From Acidimicrobiia bacterium (lineage in GTDB: Bacteria; Actinomycetota; Acidimicrobiia; Acidimicrobiales; Bin134): a stretch of DNA of 57,435 bases. A program made the position numbers and the translations under genes. Shown here in pieces: positions 43,236 to 51,381 of this stretch. Positions within the stretch are counted from its first letter, which is position 1. The number at the start of each line of letters is the position of its first letter. The stretch lies in the NCBI GenBank assembly GCA_022827405.1, contig JAJDTA010000046.1, forward strand, positions 1-57,435. Direction: 5' to 3'. The notes beneath the pieces were generated by a model. That model made no database searches. It saw only the letters and a program-made list of their open reading frames with translations, and had not been told where the DNA came from.

Positions 43236-43577
43236 ATGGCGCTTTCCGGCGATCACCTGCCTTCTGCGACCGTCTCGGTGAGCGAGTTCCGAGCCAATTG
43301 CGGGCCTCTCTTGGATGCGGTTTGCGATGGACAGGAGATCGTCATCACCAAGAATGGTCGGCCAGTGGCTGAGGTCCGACCGCCTCGTTCACCTCGCGAG
43401 GAGTTCACCGGGTCGCTCTTCGGATTTTGCCGAGACATCATCACGCTGCCCGAAGGGTTCGATTTCGACGCAGAAAGCGAGGGAATAGGCAATGAGGAGA
43501 TCGCCGAGGAGGTTCTCTCCAGCTGGGACCGGCAGGAGCCCGATCTCGTCATAGGCTCATCCGGTCAAGACGACTGA
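43236..43577 (+). CDS. Phd/YefM-family antitoxin
   Basis: A 113-aa antitoxin from ATG 43236. The N-terminal domain ATVSVSEFRANCGPLLDAV then EIVITKNGRPVAEVRP is a textbook Phd/YefM DNA-binding fold; the acidic C-terminus (DFDAESEGIGNEEIAEEV) would wrap the toxin. Its TGA overlaps the ATG of the VapC gene (TGATG), so the pair is coupled. It would neutralise the PIN toxin and repress the operon at the palindrome upstream. Confidence 0.85.
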   Translation: MALSGDHLPSATVSVSEFRANCGPLLDAVCDGQEIVITKNGRPVAEVRPPRSPREEFTGSLFGFCRDIITLPEGFDFDAESEGIGNEEIAEEVLSSWDRQEPDLVIGSSGQDD

Positions 43578-43993
43578 TGCTGCTGTTGGACACCAATGTT
43601 GTGCTTCGGTTCTGTTGGGGAGTGGCTGACGGCAGGCTCGGAACCGAAGCCATCGGGCGGGTGGACCAAGCCACCCGAAGGGGTGAGGCGGCGGTCAGCG
43701 CGATCACCTATTGGGAGCTGGCCCTGTTGCAGGCCAAGCGGCGCTTGGTAGTGGAGCTCAACGTGGCCCTTCTCCGGATGCGAATGGTTGCCGCCGGAGT
43801 CAGGGATCTGCCCATCGGATCCATGGAGGCAGAGCAGGCCGCTCAATTGGGAGAGATGGGCCTGGCCACCGGTGACACCGCAGACCGATTTGTTTTGGCC
43901 ACTGCATTGGTCCAGGAGTGCCCCCTGCTCACCCTAGACCAGCACATGCTGTCTTGGGATGGCCCGGCAAATTGCATCGACGCCTCTCGGTGA
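43577..43993 (+). CDS. vapC: VapC-family PIN-domain toxin
   Basis: A 138-aa PIN-domain ribonuclease toxin. The acidic metal-binding set is visible: D5 in LLLDTNVVLRF, E47 in ITYWELAL, and D100/D103 in ATGDTADRFVLATAL. VapC toxins cleave tRNA or rRNA in the absence of antitoxin. The start codon overlaps the antitoxin stop. C-terminal TLDQHMLSW is the usual last strand. Specific RNA target unknown. Confidence 0.87.
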   Translation: MLLLDTNVVLRFCWGVADGRLGTEAIGRVDQATRRGEAAVSAITYWELALLQAKRRLVVELNVALLRMRMVAAGVRDLPIGSMEAEQAAQLGEMGLATGDTADRFVLATALVQECPLLTLDQHMLSWDGPANCIDASR

Positions 43994-44075
43994 TCACAAG
44001 AGCCCCTTCATTTGTCAGCACCGTATTCGGGCCATCGGCAAACCCAGTGGGGGCCCGGGTCCAAGCATCCGCAGA

Positions 44076-44495
44076 TCAACGCAAGATTACGGCTTGGCGG
44101 CCTTCGGCGGCGAGGGCGTGTTGGAGGGGAGGGGAGGGGGTGAGCAGGTAGGCGTCAGCGTTCAGGTGCAGTGCGGCAGCCAGCGCTTCAACCGACAGCA
44201 AGTTGAGTTGGCGGTGGCGGCTGCGTAGCCGGCCGATCAGAGGGGCCAGGGTTCGCAGGCTCACCAATCCGATTTCTTCGGGAAGTTCGAGCAGTGAATG
44301 CAGTGCCCGGGGAATGAGCTTGGGGGGCAATTCGGCGAACGAGCCAGACAACGTCCCGCTGACCGTTGAGCTCAGAGCGGCCTGGCAGAGCCGCACGTAC
44401 CAGCAGCCGGTGGTGTAGACCGGCTGGCCGGGCTCCGGCGGGGCTTCCCCTTGCAGCAGGCCGGAGAGGATCCTGTCGTCGACGAGCTGGGTCAC
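44076..44495 (-). CDS. PIN-like toxin candidate paired with AbrB-type antitoxin
   Basis: A 139-aa protein from GTG 44495, which overlaps the AbrB-type antitoxin stop by four bases. It starts TQLVDDRILSGLLQGEAP, with a D-D pair in an early helix-strand position, and ends LLSVEALAAALHLNADAYLL then PLQHALAAEG, where the E-A-L-A-A-A and A-D-A-Y blocks match the back half of actinobacterial PIN-like proteins. The middle (YTTGCWYVRLCQAAL) is peculiar to that group. The paired antitoxin makes a toxin role likely, but the PIN catalytic set is not complete by eye. Confidence 0.65.
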   Translation of the reverse strand: MTQLVDDRILSGLLQGEAPPEPGQPVYTTGCWYVRLCQAALSSTVSGTLSGSFAELPPKLIPRALHSLLELPEEIGLVSLRTLAPLIGRLRSRHRQLNLLSVEALAAALHLNADAYLLTPSPPLQHALAAEGRQAVILR

Positions 44496-44734
44496 TCGCT
44501 GGTCAGGTCGGGGTCGCCGAAGCCGGCTGCGGCCTGCTCCCAGATCTCGTCGGTGATGGCGGAGAGCAGTTCGGCCCGCAGTTTGTCGACATTGCCCGGT
44601 ATAAGCAGAAGCGCACCGCCCAGATGCAGATAACCGACCTCGCCCCCTTCGTCGAGGCCCCAATGGTGGCGGGCCGTCGCCGGAAGGCTCATCTGCCCTC
44701 GAGACGACACCTTCAACGTTCCCGTGCTTGACAT
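44492..44734 (-). CDS. AbrB/MazE-type antitoxin
   Basis: An 80-aa protein with an N-terminal SpoVT-AbrB swapped-hairpin domain: LKVSSRGQMSLPATARHHWGL, then a turn and GALLLIPGNV. The C-terminal half is helical with DKLRAELLSAITDEIWEQ. In toxin-antitoxin pairs this domain binds the promoter as a dimer. A 9-bp inverted repeat just upstream of ATG 44734 is a natural operator. The downstream gene overlaps by four bases. Confidence 0.82.
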   Translation of the reverse strand: MSSTGTLKVSSRGQMSLPATARHHWGLDEGGEVGYLHLGGALLLIPGNVDKLRAELLSAITDEIWEQAAAGFGDPDLTSE

Positions 44735-44744
44735 GCGAACAGCC

Positions 44745-44773
44745 TACAAGGCAGTTTACAATTTTGCCTTGTA
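44745..44773. promoter_or_regulatory. Inverted repeat, candidate operator between AbrB gene and GNAT gene
   Basis: TACAAGGCA (44745-44753) and TGCCTTGTA (44765-44773) are exact reverse complements separated by 11 bp. The site lies 11-39 bp upstream of the AbrB ATG and within the divergent promoter region of the GNAT gene, so it could control both. Confidence 0.6.
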
Positions 44774-44838
44774 ACCGGGAAGAGCCGACTTTGAAATATA
44801 GGGATTCAATGGTTTGGGGCTCTGGGAGACTGGGGGTT

Positions 44839-45372
44839 GTGGCTGATTCACTCACCACGATTGCCGGGGAGCGCGTGTTGTTGCGACCGTTTCGAGTCGA
44901 GGACGCGGTCGATATCGCTGAGTCGTGCCTGGACCCGGATATCCCGCGATTCACAATGATGCCGGAGGCGATGTCTGAAGCGAAGGCTCGAGAGTGGATT
45001 GAGCAGCGGCTGGCACGGAGGGAACAGGGTCTTTTCGCGTTCGCGATCACTCTGCCCCCCTTGGTTCGCTGCATCGGTCAGATGGGCATCCTGCTAGAGC
45101 CCCAATTCCGGCGGGGGGAGGCGTTCTATTGGCTCGACAGGCAGCACCGGGGCCAAGGAATCGCCTCCGAAGCCCTCAATCTGATCACCGACTGGGCATT
45201 CTCCGAGCACGGCCTGGCCCGAATTCATCTGGTGACCCACGTCGGCAATCCAGCATCCCAACGGGTGGCCGAGCGTTGCGGCTTTCAGCGTGAGGGCGTG
45301 TTACGGGCGTGGGAGCCGGTCAAAGACGACCAACCCGATGTCGTTATGTGGAGTCGACTGCCAGAGGATTGA
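44839..45372 (+). CDS. GNAT-family N-acetyltransferase (RimJ/RimL-like)
   Basis: A 177-aa protein from GTG 44839, where the family fold begins (TIAGERVLLRPFRVEDAVDI); ATG 44809 is an in-frame alternative with a ten-residue extension. The acetyl-CoA-binding motif A is QHRGQGIASEALNLITDW, and VGNPASQRVAERCGFQREGVL is the N-acetyltransferase C-terminal hallmark of the Acetyltransf_3 group. Substrate could be a ribosomal protein, amino acid or toxin-linked target. It diverges from the AbrB/PIN-like operon and shares the inverted repeat region. Confidence 0.82.
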   Translation: MADSLTTIAGERVLLRPFRVEDAVDIAESCLDPDIPRFTMMPEAMSEAKAREWIEQRLARREQGLFAFAITLPPLVRCIGQMGILLEPQFRRGEAFYWLDRQHRGQGIASEALNLITDWAFSEHGLARIHLVTHVGNPASQRVAERCGFQREGVLRAWEPVKDDQPDVVMWSRLPED

Positions 45373-45492
45373 CCGGCGGCAAATGGCGCTGGAGGCTGTA
45401 CTCGCAGGAGATGATGGGACGCTATCGGCAGTGTGAGCAGTTGCCTATAGGCCGTCAGGGTTCGGAAGTGCGATTTTGGGGTACCGGCTGAT

Positions 45493-45978
45493 TCACGAAA
45501 GGCCCACGGCCAGGATGGTGCCCAAGATCGGTACGGCCAATCCCAACATGGTGAACACCATCGTGCGGGATTGCCTGGCGAACTGGAGGGCCATCTCACT
45601 CCGCACGTTCTTGAATTCCGCTGAGGTCTCGGTGCGAATGCTGTGCAGTTCGCCATAGATCTTGGCGAACTCGGCTGCGGTCTCAGTGCGAAGGCTCTTG
45701 AACTCGGCTGAGGTCTCGGTGCGAAGGCTCTTGAACTCGGCTGCGGTCTCGGTGCGAATGCTGTGCAATTCGCCATAGACCTTGGCAAACCCGGAGCGCA
45801 TCTCGTTGCCGAGCCGCTGTTCGCTGGCCGCGAGGTCGCCTTTGGTGGCGAGTTGTTCCCAGTAGACAGGGGGCAGGCTGGCTATCAAAGTGTTTGCCTC
45901 CTCCTCTCCCAGTACCTCGCACAGGCGATTCAATAGCGCCAAGCGCTGGCCTTCATTGATCGGTCCACTAGCAGGCAT
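45493..45978 (-). CDS. Tail-anchored coiled-coil protein with 11-residue repeats
   Basis: A 161-aa protein from ATG 45978, with GAGGAGG six bases upstream. Residues 1-60 (SGPINEGQRLALLNRLCEVL, ATKGDLAASEQRL) are helical. About residues 63-122 form repeats based on (T)xAEFKSLRTE, an 11-residue (hendecad) coiled-coil period, with two longer units containing YGELHSIRTET. The C-terminal 25 residues (TMVFTMLGLAVPILGTILAVGL) are a single TM segment, so the coiled coil would project from the membrane. Similar DUF1640/CCDC90-like and phage-related proteins exist; function unknown. Confidence 0.75.
   Translation of the reverse strand: MPASGPINEGQRLALLNRLCEVLGEEEANTLIASLPPVYWEQLATKGDLAASEQRLGNEMRSGFAKVYGELHSIRTETAAEFKSLRTETSAEFKSLRTETAAEFAKIYGELHSIRTETSAEFKNVRSEMALQFARQSRTMVFTMLGLAVPILGTILAVGLS
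45611..45790. repeat. Tandem 33-bp and 60-bp repeats inside the coiled-coil gene
   Basis: Segments 45611-45670 and 45731-45790 match at about 54 of 60 positions; between them lie 33-bp units at 45671-45703 and 45704-45736, nearly identical to each other and to the start of the next unit. The repeat keeps frame (11 codons), so copy number can vary without breaking the gene. Confidence 0.75.
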
Positions 45979-46139
45979 AGCTTGCCTCCTCGGTTTTTCA
46001 AGTGAAATTGGAGGAGGACTGATCCACGTCCTCGAGTGGTTGCTCAAACCTTAACGCCCAAAGACATTCGCAACAACCACCTATCTGGCACCTTCACCCT
46101 TATGAAGCGATTCCCTCGAGGCCGTCTGATAGGTGACAA

Positions 46140-46155
46140 GCGACTACGAAGTCGC
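46140..46155. terminator. Short hairpin after the P450 gene
   Basis: GCGACT pairs with AGTCGC around an ACGA loop, lying 5 bp beyond the P450 stop codon and before the coiled-coil gene start. There is only a short T-rich tail on the minus strand (TTGTCACC), so it is at most a weak terminator. Confidence 0.3.
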
Positions 46156-46160
46156 CCAAG

Positions 46161-47432
46161 CTAAACCAGGGTTGAGAGGTTTTGGTCGGGGGCGGGGCCG
46201 GGGTTTACTTTTTGGCCGGGGGTCCAGGCTACGGGGAGGTGCTTTACGCCGCCGATGAAGTTGGAGCGGAGCCACTCGGGCTCGCCCACGCGGTGGATGT
46301 CGGGCATGCGGTCGATGATCTCCTGGAAGATGAGGCGGAGTTCCATTTTGGCCAGGTTCGCGCCCAGGCAGTAGTGGGCCCCGCCGCCGCCGAAGGAGAT
46401 CTGCTCATTGGGGGTGCGGTTCACGTCGAAGGTGAAGGGGTCGTCGAACACCTCTTCATCCCGGTTGGCCGAGATGTGCCACATGACGATCTTGTCGTTC
46501 TGGTCGATGTGCTGGCCCCTGATCTCGGTGTCGGTGGTGGCGGTGCGGCGGAAGTGCAGCACGGGGGTGGACCACCGGAGGATCTCGTCGATGTGGGTGT
46601 CGGTCACCCCGTCGGGGGAGCTCTTGACGATTTCGAACTGCTCGGGGTGGTCCATGAGCGCCAGCATCCCTTGGGCGGTGGCGTTGCGGGTGGTCTCGTT
46701 GCCGGCCACAGTTAGCAACAGCATGAACATGTCGAATTCGAGGTCGGTGAGCCGGTCTCCGTCGATCTCGGCGTTGATGAGCTTGGTGACGATGTCGTCG
46801 CGGGGGTTCTCCGCCCGGTCTTTGGCCAGCTGGTTGGTGTAGGCGTACAGCTCCGCGCCGGCCGAGATGCTGTTCTCGAGGTCGTCGGCGTACTCGGGGT
46901 CGTCCACGCCGATCAGGCGGTTGGACCAGTCGAACAGCTTCATGCGGTCTTCTTGGGGAACGCCCATGATCTCGGCGATGGCCTGGAGCGGGAGCTCAGA
47001 GGCCAAGTCGACCACGAAGTCGGCCTCGCCCTTCTCGATCACGTTGTCGACGATCAAGATTGCCCGGTGGCGCAGATACTGCTCGATCAGGCCGATCATG
47101 CGGGGGGTGAAGCCCTTGTTCACCAGCCGCCGGTAACGGGTGTGCTTGGGCGGGTCGGTTGTGAGCATCATCACGCCCCGTGAGTCGGGTGCGCCGTTGT
47201 CGCGGGTGCCCGGATCGGGGATGGACGTGCCGCCGAGCTCAGAGGAGAAGCGCTCGGTGTCGCGGTTCACCTCGACGAGATCGGCGTGCTTGACCACGTT
47301 CCAGAACGCCGGCCCATGGGGGTCTTGGTGCAAGAAGACGGGGTCTTGGTCTCGCAGCACCTTGAACATCTCGTGGTGCTCCTGGCGCACGAATCGATCG
47401 GGGTCGAGCAAGTTGACGTCGGTGAGCTTCAC
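46161..47432 (-). CDS. Cytochrome P450
   Basis: A 423-aa soluble P450. Motifs: I helix LTVAGNETTRNATAQG, K helix IDEILRWSTP (E-x-x-R), and heme loop SFGGGGAHYCLGANLA with thiolate C355. The N-terminal third reads RFSSELGGTSIPDPGTRD and MMLTTDPPKHTRYRRLVNKG, the common WxxxR/substrate-side pattern. It resembles the CYP124/125-like fatty-acid or steroid hydroxylases, tentatively. AAAGGAAACC lies before ATG 47432. The second CoA-transferase gene diverges from it across 109 bp, suggesting a joint catabolic role. Confidence 0.88.
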   Translation of the reverse strand: MKLTDVNLLDPDRFVRQEHHEMFKVLRDQDPVFLHQDPHGPAFWNVVKHADLVEVNRDTERFSSELGGTSIPDPGTRDNGAPDSRGVMMLTTDPPKHTRYRRLVNKGFTPRMIGLIEQYLRHRAILIVDNVIEKGEADFVVDLASELPLQAIAEIMGVPQEDRMKLFDWSNRLIGVDDPEYADDLENSISAGAELYAYTNQLAKDRAENPRDDIVTKLINAEIDGDRLTDLEFDMFMLLLTVAGNETTRNATAQGMLALMDHPEQFEIVKSSPDGVTDTHIDEILRWSTPVLHFRRTATTDTEIRGQHIDQNDKIVMWHISANRDEEVFDDPFTFDVNRTPNEQISFGGGGAHYCLGANLAKMELRLIFQEIIDRMPDIHRVGEPEWLRSNFIGGVKHLPVAWTPGQKVNPGPAPDQNLSTLV

Positions 47433-47541
47433 GGCAGGTTTCCTTTGCTGCGATCGTTAGCTGGCTGTCGGCCAGTGTACGGGAACCTCTTATGCGACAA
47501 GATACCGGGGTGCGAACCTACTGGGAAACAGTGAGACCGCG

Positions 47542-49965
47542 ATGACGGCAGGAGCCAACCAGGACGCTGATCGGGTTGACGTCGGGGGTACGGGCGAGGG
47601 CGTCCACATGCAGGCTTCGATCCTGTCCGGCATCCGGGTGGTGGACTTCTCCACCGGGGTGTCCGGCCCTTATGCCTCCAAGCTGCTGGCCGATGCCGGG
47701 GCGGATGTGATCAAGGTGGAGGGGCCCGAGGGCGACCCGATGCGGCGCTGGTCGGCCACTAGGGCCGAGTTCGAGGGCGACAGCGCGCTCTTCCAGTTGC
47801 TCAACGCTTCCAAGCGGGGTGTTGTCGGCCGGCCTGGCGACCCAGATGTCGAGGAACTGGTGGCCACCGCTGATGCCGTGGTGGAGTCGTTCCCCGCCGG
47901 TTCGGGATTGGGCCGGGCCTGGGCTGAGCGCCATCCCCATCTGGTGGTGCTGTCGGTGACCCCCTTCGGCCAGGACGGGCCGCTGGCTTCCCACCCGTCA
48001 ACCGAGTACACCGTGCAGGCTCAGTGCGGGGCCATCGCCTGTCGGGGTCGGCCCGACCAGCCCCCGATCCACGGCGGTGGCGGCATTGCCGAATGGACAT
48101 CCGGCGCCTATGCGGGTCCGGCGGTGCTTTCGGCCATCCTGCGGGCCCGGCGAACCGGGCACGGCGAGCACATCGACCTGGCGGTGGCCGACGTGATGGG
48201 CATCGCCGCCACCACATTCAGCGACTTGGCCCACTCCATGCGGGGCGGCGGCCACGACTTCGACCGGGTGGCCCGGTCGGTGGAGGCGCCATCCATCGAG
48301 CCCGCCCTCGACGGCTGGGTGGGGTTCAACACCAACACCGCCCTCCAGTACCAAGGCTTTGCGCTGATGATCGAGCGCCCCGACCTCATCGACACCGAGT
48401 GGAGCCAGATCGGAGAGCGGGCCGGCCGCCTGGACGAGTGGAATGCCATGGTCCATCCATGGACGTCCCGCCACACCGTGGCCGAGATCATCAAGGCGGC
48501 ATCTGATCTGCGGGTGCCGGTGGCCGAGGTGAACGACGGGCGCTCTGTGCTCGACAACGAGCAGTTCGTTGCTCGGGGGGTGTTTGTGCGCAACCCCGGC
48601 GGATTCCTCCAGCCCCGACCGCCCTACCTGATGGACGATGGCGGTGAGCGGCGCCCGGCGACGGCTGCTCCCGCTCTGGGCGAGCACACCGGCGCGATTG
48701 AGTCCCGCCCTCAACCGGTGCCGTCGTCACCTGGCGACGCTGCCGATCTGCCCTTGGCCGGGATCAAGGTGCTGGACCTCACCAGCTGGTGGGCCGGACC
48801 GTCGGCCACCGGCACGCTGGCCATGCTGGGCGCCGAAGTGACCCACATCGAGTCCACCGGCCACCCCGACGGGATGCGGATGACCGGGTTCATGTTCGGC
48901 ACCGAGGACTGGTGGGAGTGGAGCTCGATGTATGTGGCCATCAACCACAACAAGCGCGACCTGACCCTCGACTTGGACACCGACGCGGGCATGGACCTGT
49001 TGTGGCGGCTCATTGAGGAGGCCGACGTGGTGGTGGAGAACTTCTCCCCGCGGGTGGTGGAGAAATGGGGCCTCAGCTGGGAAGCCGTGTCGGCCCGCAA
49101 CCCCCAGGCGGTGTTCACCCGGATGCCTGCATTCGGGTTGAGCGGGCCGTGGCGGGAGCGGGTGGGATTCGCCCAGACCATGGAGCAGCTCACCGGCATG
49201 GCCTGGGTGACGGGCCATACCTACGACCAGCCCCGCATAATGCGGGGGCCGTGCGACCCCATCGCCGGGATGCATGGGGCCTACGCCGCGATTTTGGGCC
49301 TGGCCGTAAGGGAGCGCACCGGCCGGGGGGTGTTCGTGGAATCCACCATGGTGGAGGCCGCACTCAACTGCTCGGCCGAGCAGATCGTGGAATACACCGC
49401 CTACGGCAACGTGATGGAGCGGGCCGGCAACCGGGGGCCCTATGCCGCGCCTCAGGGCCTGTACCCCTGCCGGGGTCACGAGCAATGGCTGGCGCTTGCC
49501 GTGGCCACCGACGAGCAATGGCAGGCGCTGGCGGAGGTGCTGGGGTCACCGGAGTGGGCCGACCGACCGGAGTACGCCACCGACGCCGGTCGTCGAGCGG
49601 GCCACGACGCCATCGATGAGAGGCTGTACGCCTGGGCCGCCGAGCAGGACCTCGACGACGTCGTGGCCCTGCTAGTGGCCGCTGGTGTGCCCGCCGCCCC
49701 GGCCTGGGATCCTCGGATTCAGCACGAGAACCCCCAGCTTGCCCACCGGAGGCTGTTTGAGATGGTCGAGCACCCGGCGGTGGGGATCCACCCCATGCCG
49801 GGAATGCCCTACCGGTTTGCCTCTGTGGACCGCTGGATCACCTCGCCTTCGCCCACGCTTGGCCAGCACAACCACGAGATATTGGCCGAGCTAGGCGTAT
49901 CAGCTAATGAGATTGCACAACTAGAAGCCGACGGCGTGATCGGCACCCGCCCCAAGGGCTTATGA
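47542..49965 (+). CDS. CaiB/BaiF (class III) CoA-transferase, fused two-domain form
   Basis: An 807-aa protein with two CoA_transf_3 domains, a paralog of the product at 28307-30733 in layout. Domain 1 starts ILSGIRVVDFSTGVSGPYAS; domain 2 starts near residue 400 with LPLAGIKVLDLTSWWAGPSA. In domain 2, CDPIAGMHGAYAAILGLAV carries the usual catalytic Asp. In domain 1 the equivalent helix reads GIAEWTSGAYAGPAVLSAIL with no Asp at the expected site, so only one active centre may work. ATG 47542 is used; ATG 47608 is a possible later start nearer the domain. Reaction: transfer of CoA between carboxylic acids. Confidence 0.83.
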   Translation: MTAGANQDADRVDVGGTGEGVHMQASILSGIRVVDFSTGVSGPYASKLLADAGADVIKVEGPEGDPMRRWSATRAEFEGDSALFQLLNASKRGVVGRPGDPDVEELVATADAVVESFPAGSGLGRAWAERHPHLVVLSVTPFGQDGPLASHPSTEYTVQAQCGAIACRGRPDQPPIHGGGGIAEWTSGAYAGPAVLSAILRARRTGHGEHIDLAVADVMGIAATTFSDLAHSMRGGGHDFDRVARSVEAPSIEPALDGWVGFNTNTALQYQGFALMIERPDLIDTEWSQIGERAGRLDEWNAMVHPWTSRHTVAEIIKAASDLRVPVAEVNDGRSVLDNEQFVARGVFVRNPGGFLQPRPPYLMDDGGERRPATAAPALGEHTGAIESRPQPVPSSPGDAADLPLAGIKVLDLTSWWAGPSATGTLAMLGAEVTHIESTGHPDGMRMTGFMFGTEDWWEWSSMYVAINHNKRDLTLDLDTDAGMDLLWRLIEEADVVVENFSPRVVEKWGLSWEAVSARNPQAVFTRMPAFGLSGPWRERVGFAQTMEQLTGMAWVTGHTYDQPRIMRGPCDPIAGMHGAYAAILGLAVRERTGRGVFVESTMVEAALNCSAEQIVEYTAYGNVMERAGNRGPYAAPQGLYPCRGHEQWLALAVATDEQWQALAEVLGSPEWADRPEYATDAGRRAGHDAIDERLYAWAAEQDLDDVVALLVAAGVPAAPAWDPRIQHENPQLAHRRLFEMVEHPAVGIHPMPGMPYRFASVDRWITSPSPTLGQHNHEILAELGVSANEIAQLEADGVIGTRPKGL

Positions 49966-50002
49966 GCCCGAGCGCGGGTTCGCCCGGTGAGAGGATGAAG
50001 CC

Positions 50003-50941
50003 ATGAGAGCAGTGCGATGCGTCGACGGCCGGCCCACCACGGTGGAGGTGGCCCCTCCAGAGGGCGAGGGAGTGCGCATCAAGATGGCATCGGCGGGGGT
50101 GTGCGGGTCCGACCTGCACATGCTCCCTATGGGCATGCTCAACACGTTCACCATCGGCCACGAGTTCGCCGGCTGGCTGGACGACGGCCGCCCGGTAGCC
50201 ATCGAGCCCATTCACGGCTGCGGCACCTGCGAGCTGTGTCTGGCCGGCGACTACAACCGCTGCCCGGTCACCCTCACCGACATAGCCGGTATCTCCCGCG
50301 ACGGGGGAATGGCCGACGAGATCCTCATGTGGCCCGAGGCCATCGTGCCCCTCCCCTCCGGAGCCGATGCCCGGGACGCCTGTCTGGTGGAGCCCCTGGG
50401 CATCGCGGTACACGGCTTCCGCCTGGCCGGACTGCGGGGCGACATGCGAGTGGCCGTGATCGGCGGCGGGGCCGTGGGCCAAACCGCATTGGCCGTGGCC
50501 GGCCTGGCCGGGTGCGAGGTGGCCATATCGGCCCGCCACGATGCCCAAAAGGAAGCCGCCGAGCGCCTGGGGGCGGTCCCGCTCACCGACGAGCCCTACG
50601 ACATCGTGGTGGAGGCCGCCGGCACCGGTTCAGCCCTGGCCGATGCCGTCAAGAAGTGTCGCCCCGGCGGCAAGATCGTCATCCTGGGCAGCTACTGGGA
50701 ACCAGTGGAGTTACCCGGCATAGAGATCAGCATGAAGGAGGTCACCCTGGTGCCCTCCTCCATGTACGGCCGCCACGGCCCCACCCGAGACATGGACGTC
50801 GCCGCCGCCGTCCTCGCTCAGCTCCCCGAGCTCCCCAACGCCGTCATCACCCACCGCTTCCCCCTAGACGCCCCCGCCGAAGCCTTCGCTACTGCCGCCA
50901 ACCGCGCCTCCGGCGCCATCAAAGTCGTCCTGGAGCCCTAG
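50003..50941 (+). CDS. Zinc-dependent alcohol dehydrogenase (MDR family)
   Basis: A 312-aa medium-chain dehydrogenase. Catalytic zinc ligands are C34 in AGVCGSDLH and H52-E53 in TIGHEFAG; the structural zinc lobe is complete with C73, C76, C79 and C87 in HGCGTCELCLAGDYNRC. The Rossmann motif is VAVIGGGAVGQTALAVAG near residue 150. It is shorter than the usual 340-350 aa because the C-terminal catalytic part is compact. It oxidises a secondary alcohol or sugar-type substrate with NAD(P); the product may feed the adjacent CoA transferase. GAGAGGATG lies ahead of ATG 50003. Confidence 0.86.
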   Translation: MRAVRCVDGRPTTVEVAPPEGEGVRIKMASAGVCGSDLHMLPMGMLNTFTIGHEFAGWLDDGRPVAIEPIHGCGTCELCLAGDYNRCPVTLTDIAGISRDGGMADEILMWPEAIVPLPSGADARDACLVEPLGIAVHGFRLAGLRGDMRVAVIGGGAVGQTALAVAGLAGCEVAISARHDAQKEAAERLGAVPLTDEPYDIVVEAAGTGSALADAVKKCRPGGKIVILGSYWEPVELPGIEISMKEVTLVPSSMYGRHGPTRDMDVAAAVLAQLPELPNAVITHRFPLDAPAEAFATAANRASGAIKVVLEP

Positions 50942-51381
50942 GCGTCTGTTTCCCAACCGCCGTGTAGTCGGGGCAGGCTGGGCCAGCGCGGCGAGTTCCC
51001 TCAGCAAGGGCAGGCGACTTCTCGGGGCCAGAAAAGGTGGCCGGGGGCATGCAGATAGGCCCACTGGGCTAGAGAAGCACTGCCGCTGACCTAGGCAAAC
51101 GCGTCTGCACCAAGAAACCGAGCCACTTAATTCTGGCTAGAGCGAAGTGCCGCTGTTGGGGTGCGATCTTGGATTGGCTGAGTTGATTGACTTTGGTTCT
51201 GGTACGGGTATGGTACGGGGAATAGTACTTGTTGTGAAACATGATCTAGTACTGATATAGCACAGTTCCCGCTAAATCGGAATATCAGCACAACTTTGAG
51301 GTAACTCAAGCCGACTGTCTTCGGTAGCCCAATATCTTCAATTTGGTAGCTATTCGTAGGCCGGTTCGCCATACTTGGGCG
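50942..51381. other. Intergenic stretch at the left border of the right-hand accessory island
   Basis: 440 bp without a convincing gene. GC drops sharply from about 51130. TGGTACGGG occurs twice (51200-51208 and 51211-51219, 11 bp apart, one helical turn), followed by TAGTAC-containing sequence, which could be a promoter-proximal control site for the winged-helix gene at 51382. No tRNA or attachment-site repeat was found. Confidence 0.5.

Noticed and set aside
43189..44773. A single four-gene toxin-antitoxin operon
   Set aside because: The two loci are convergent and each has its own palindrome upstream, so they are separate units.
51200..51219. Pair of TGGTACGGG repeats as a replication origin
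   Set aside because: Only two copies, no AT-rich unwinding block of convincing size and no initiator family certainly identified; noted as a possible control site only.
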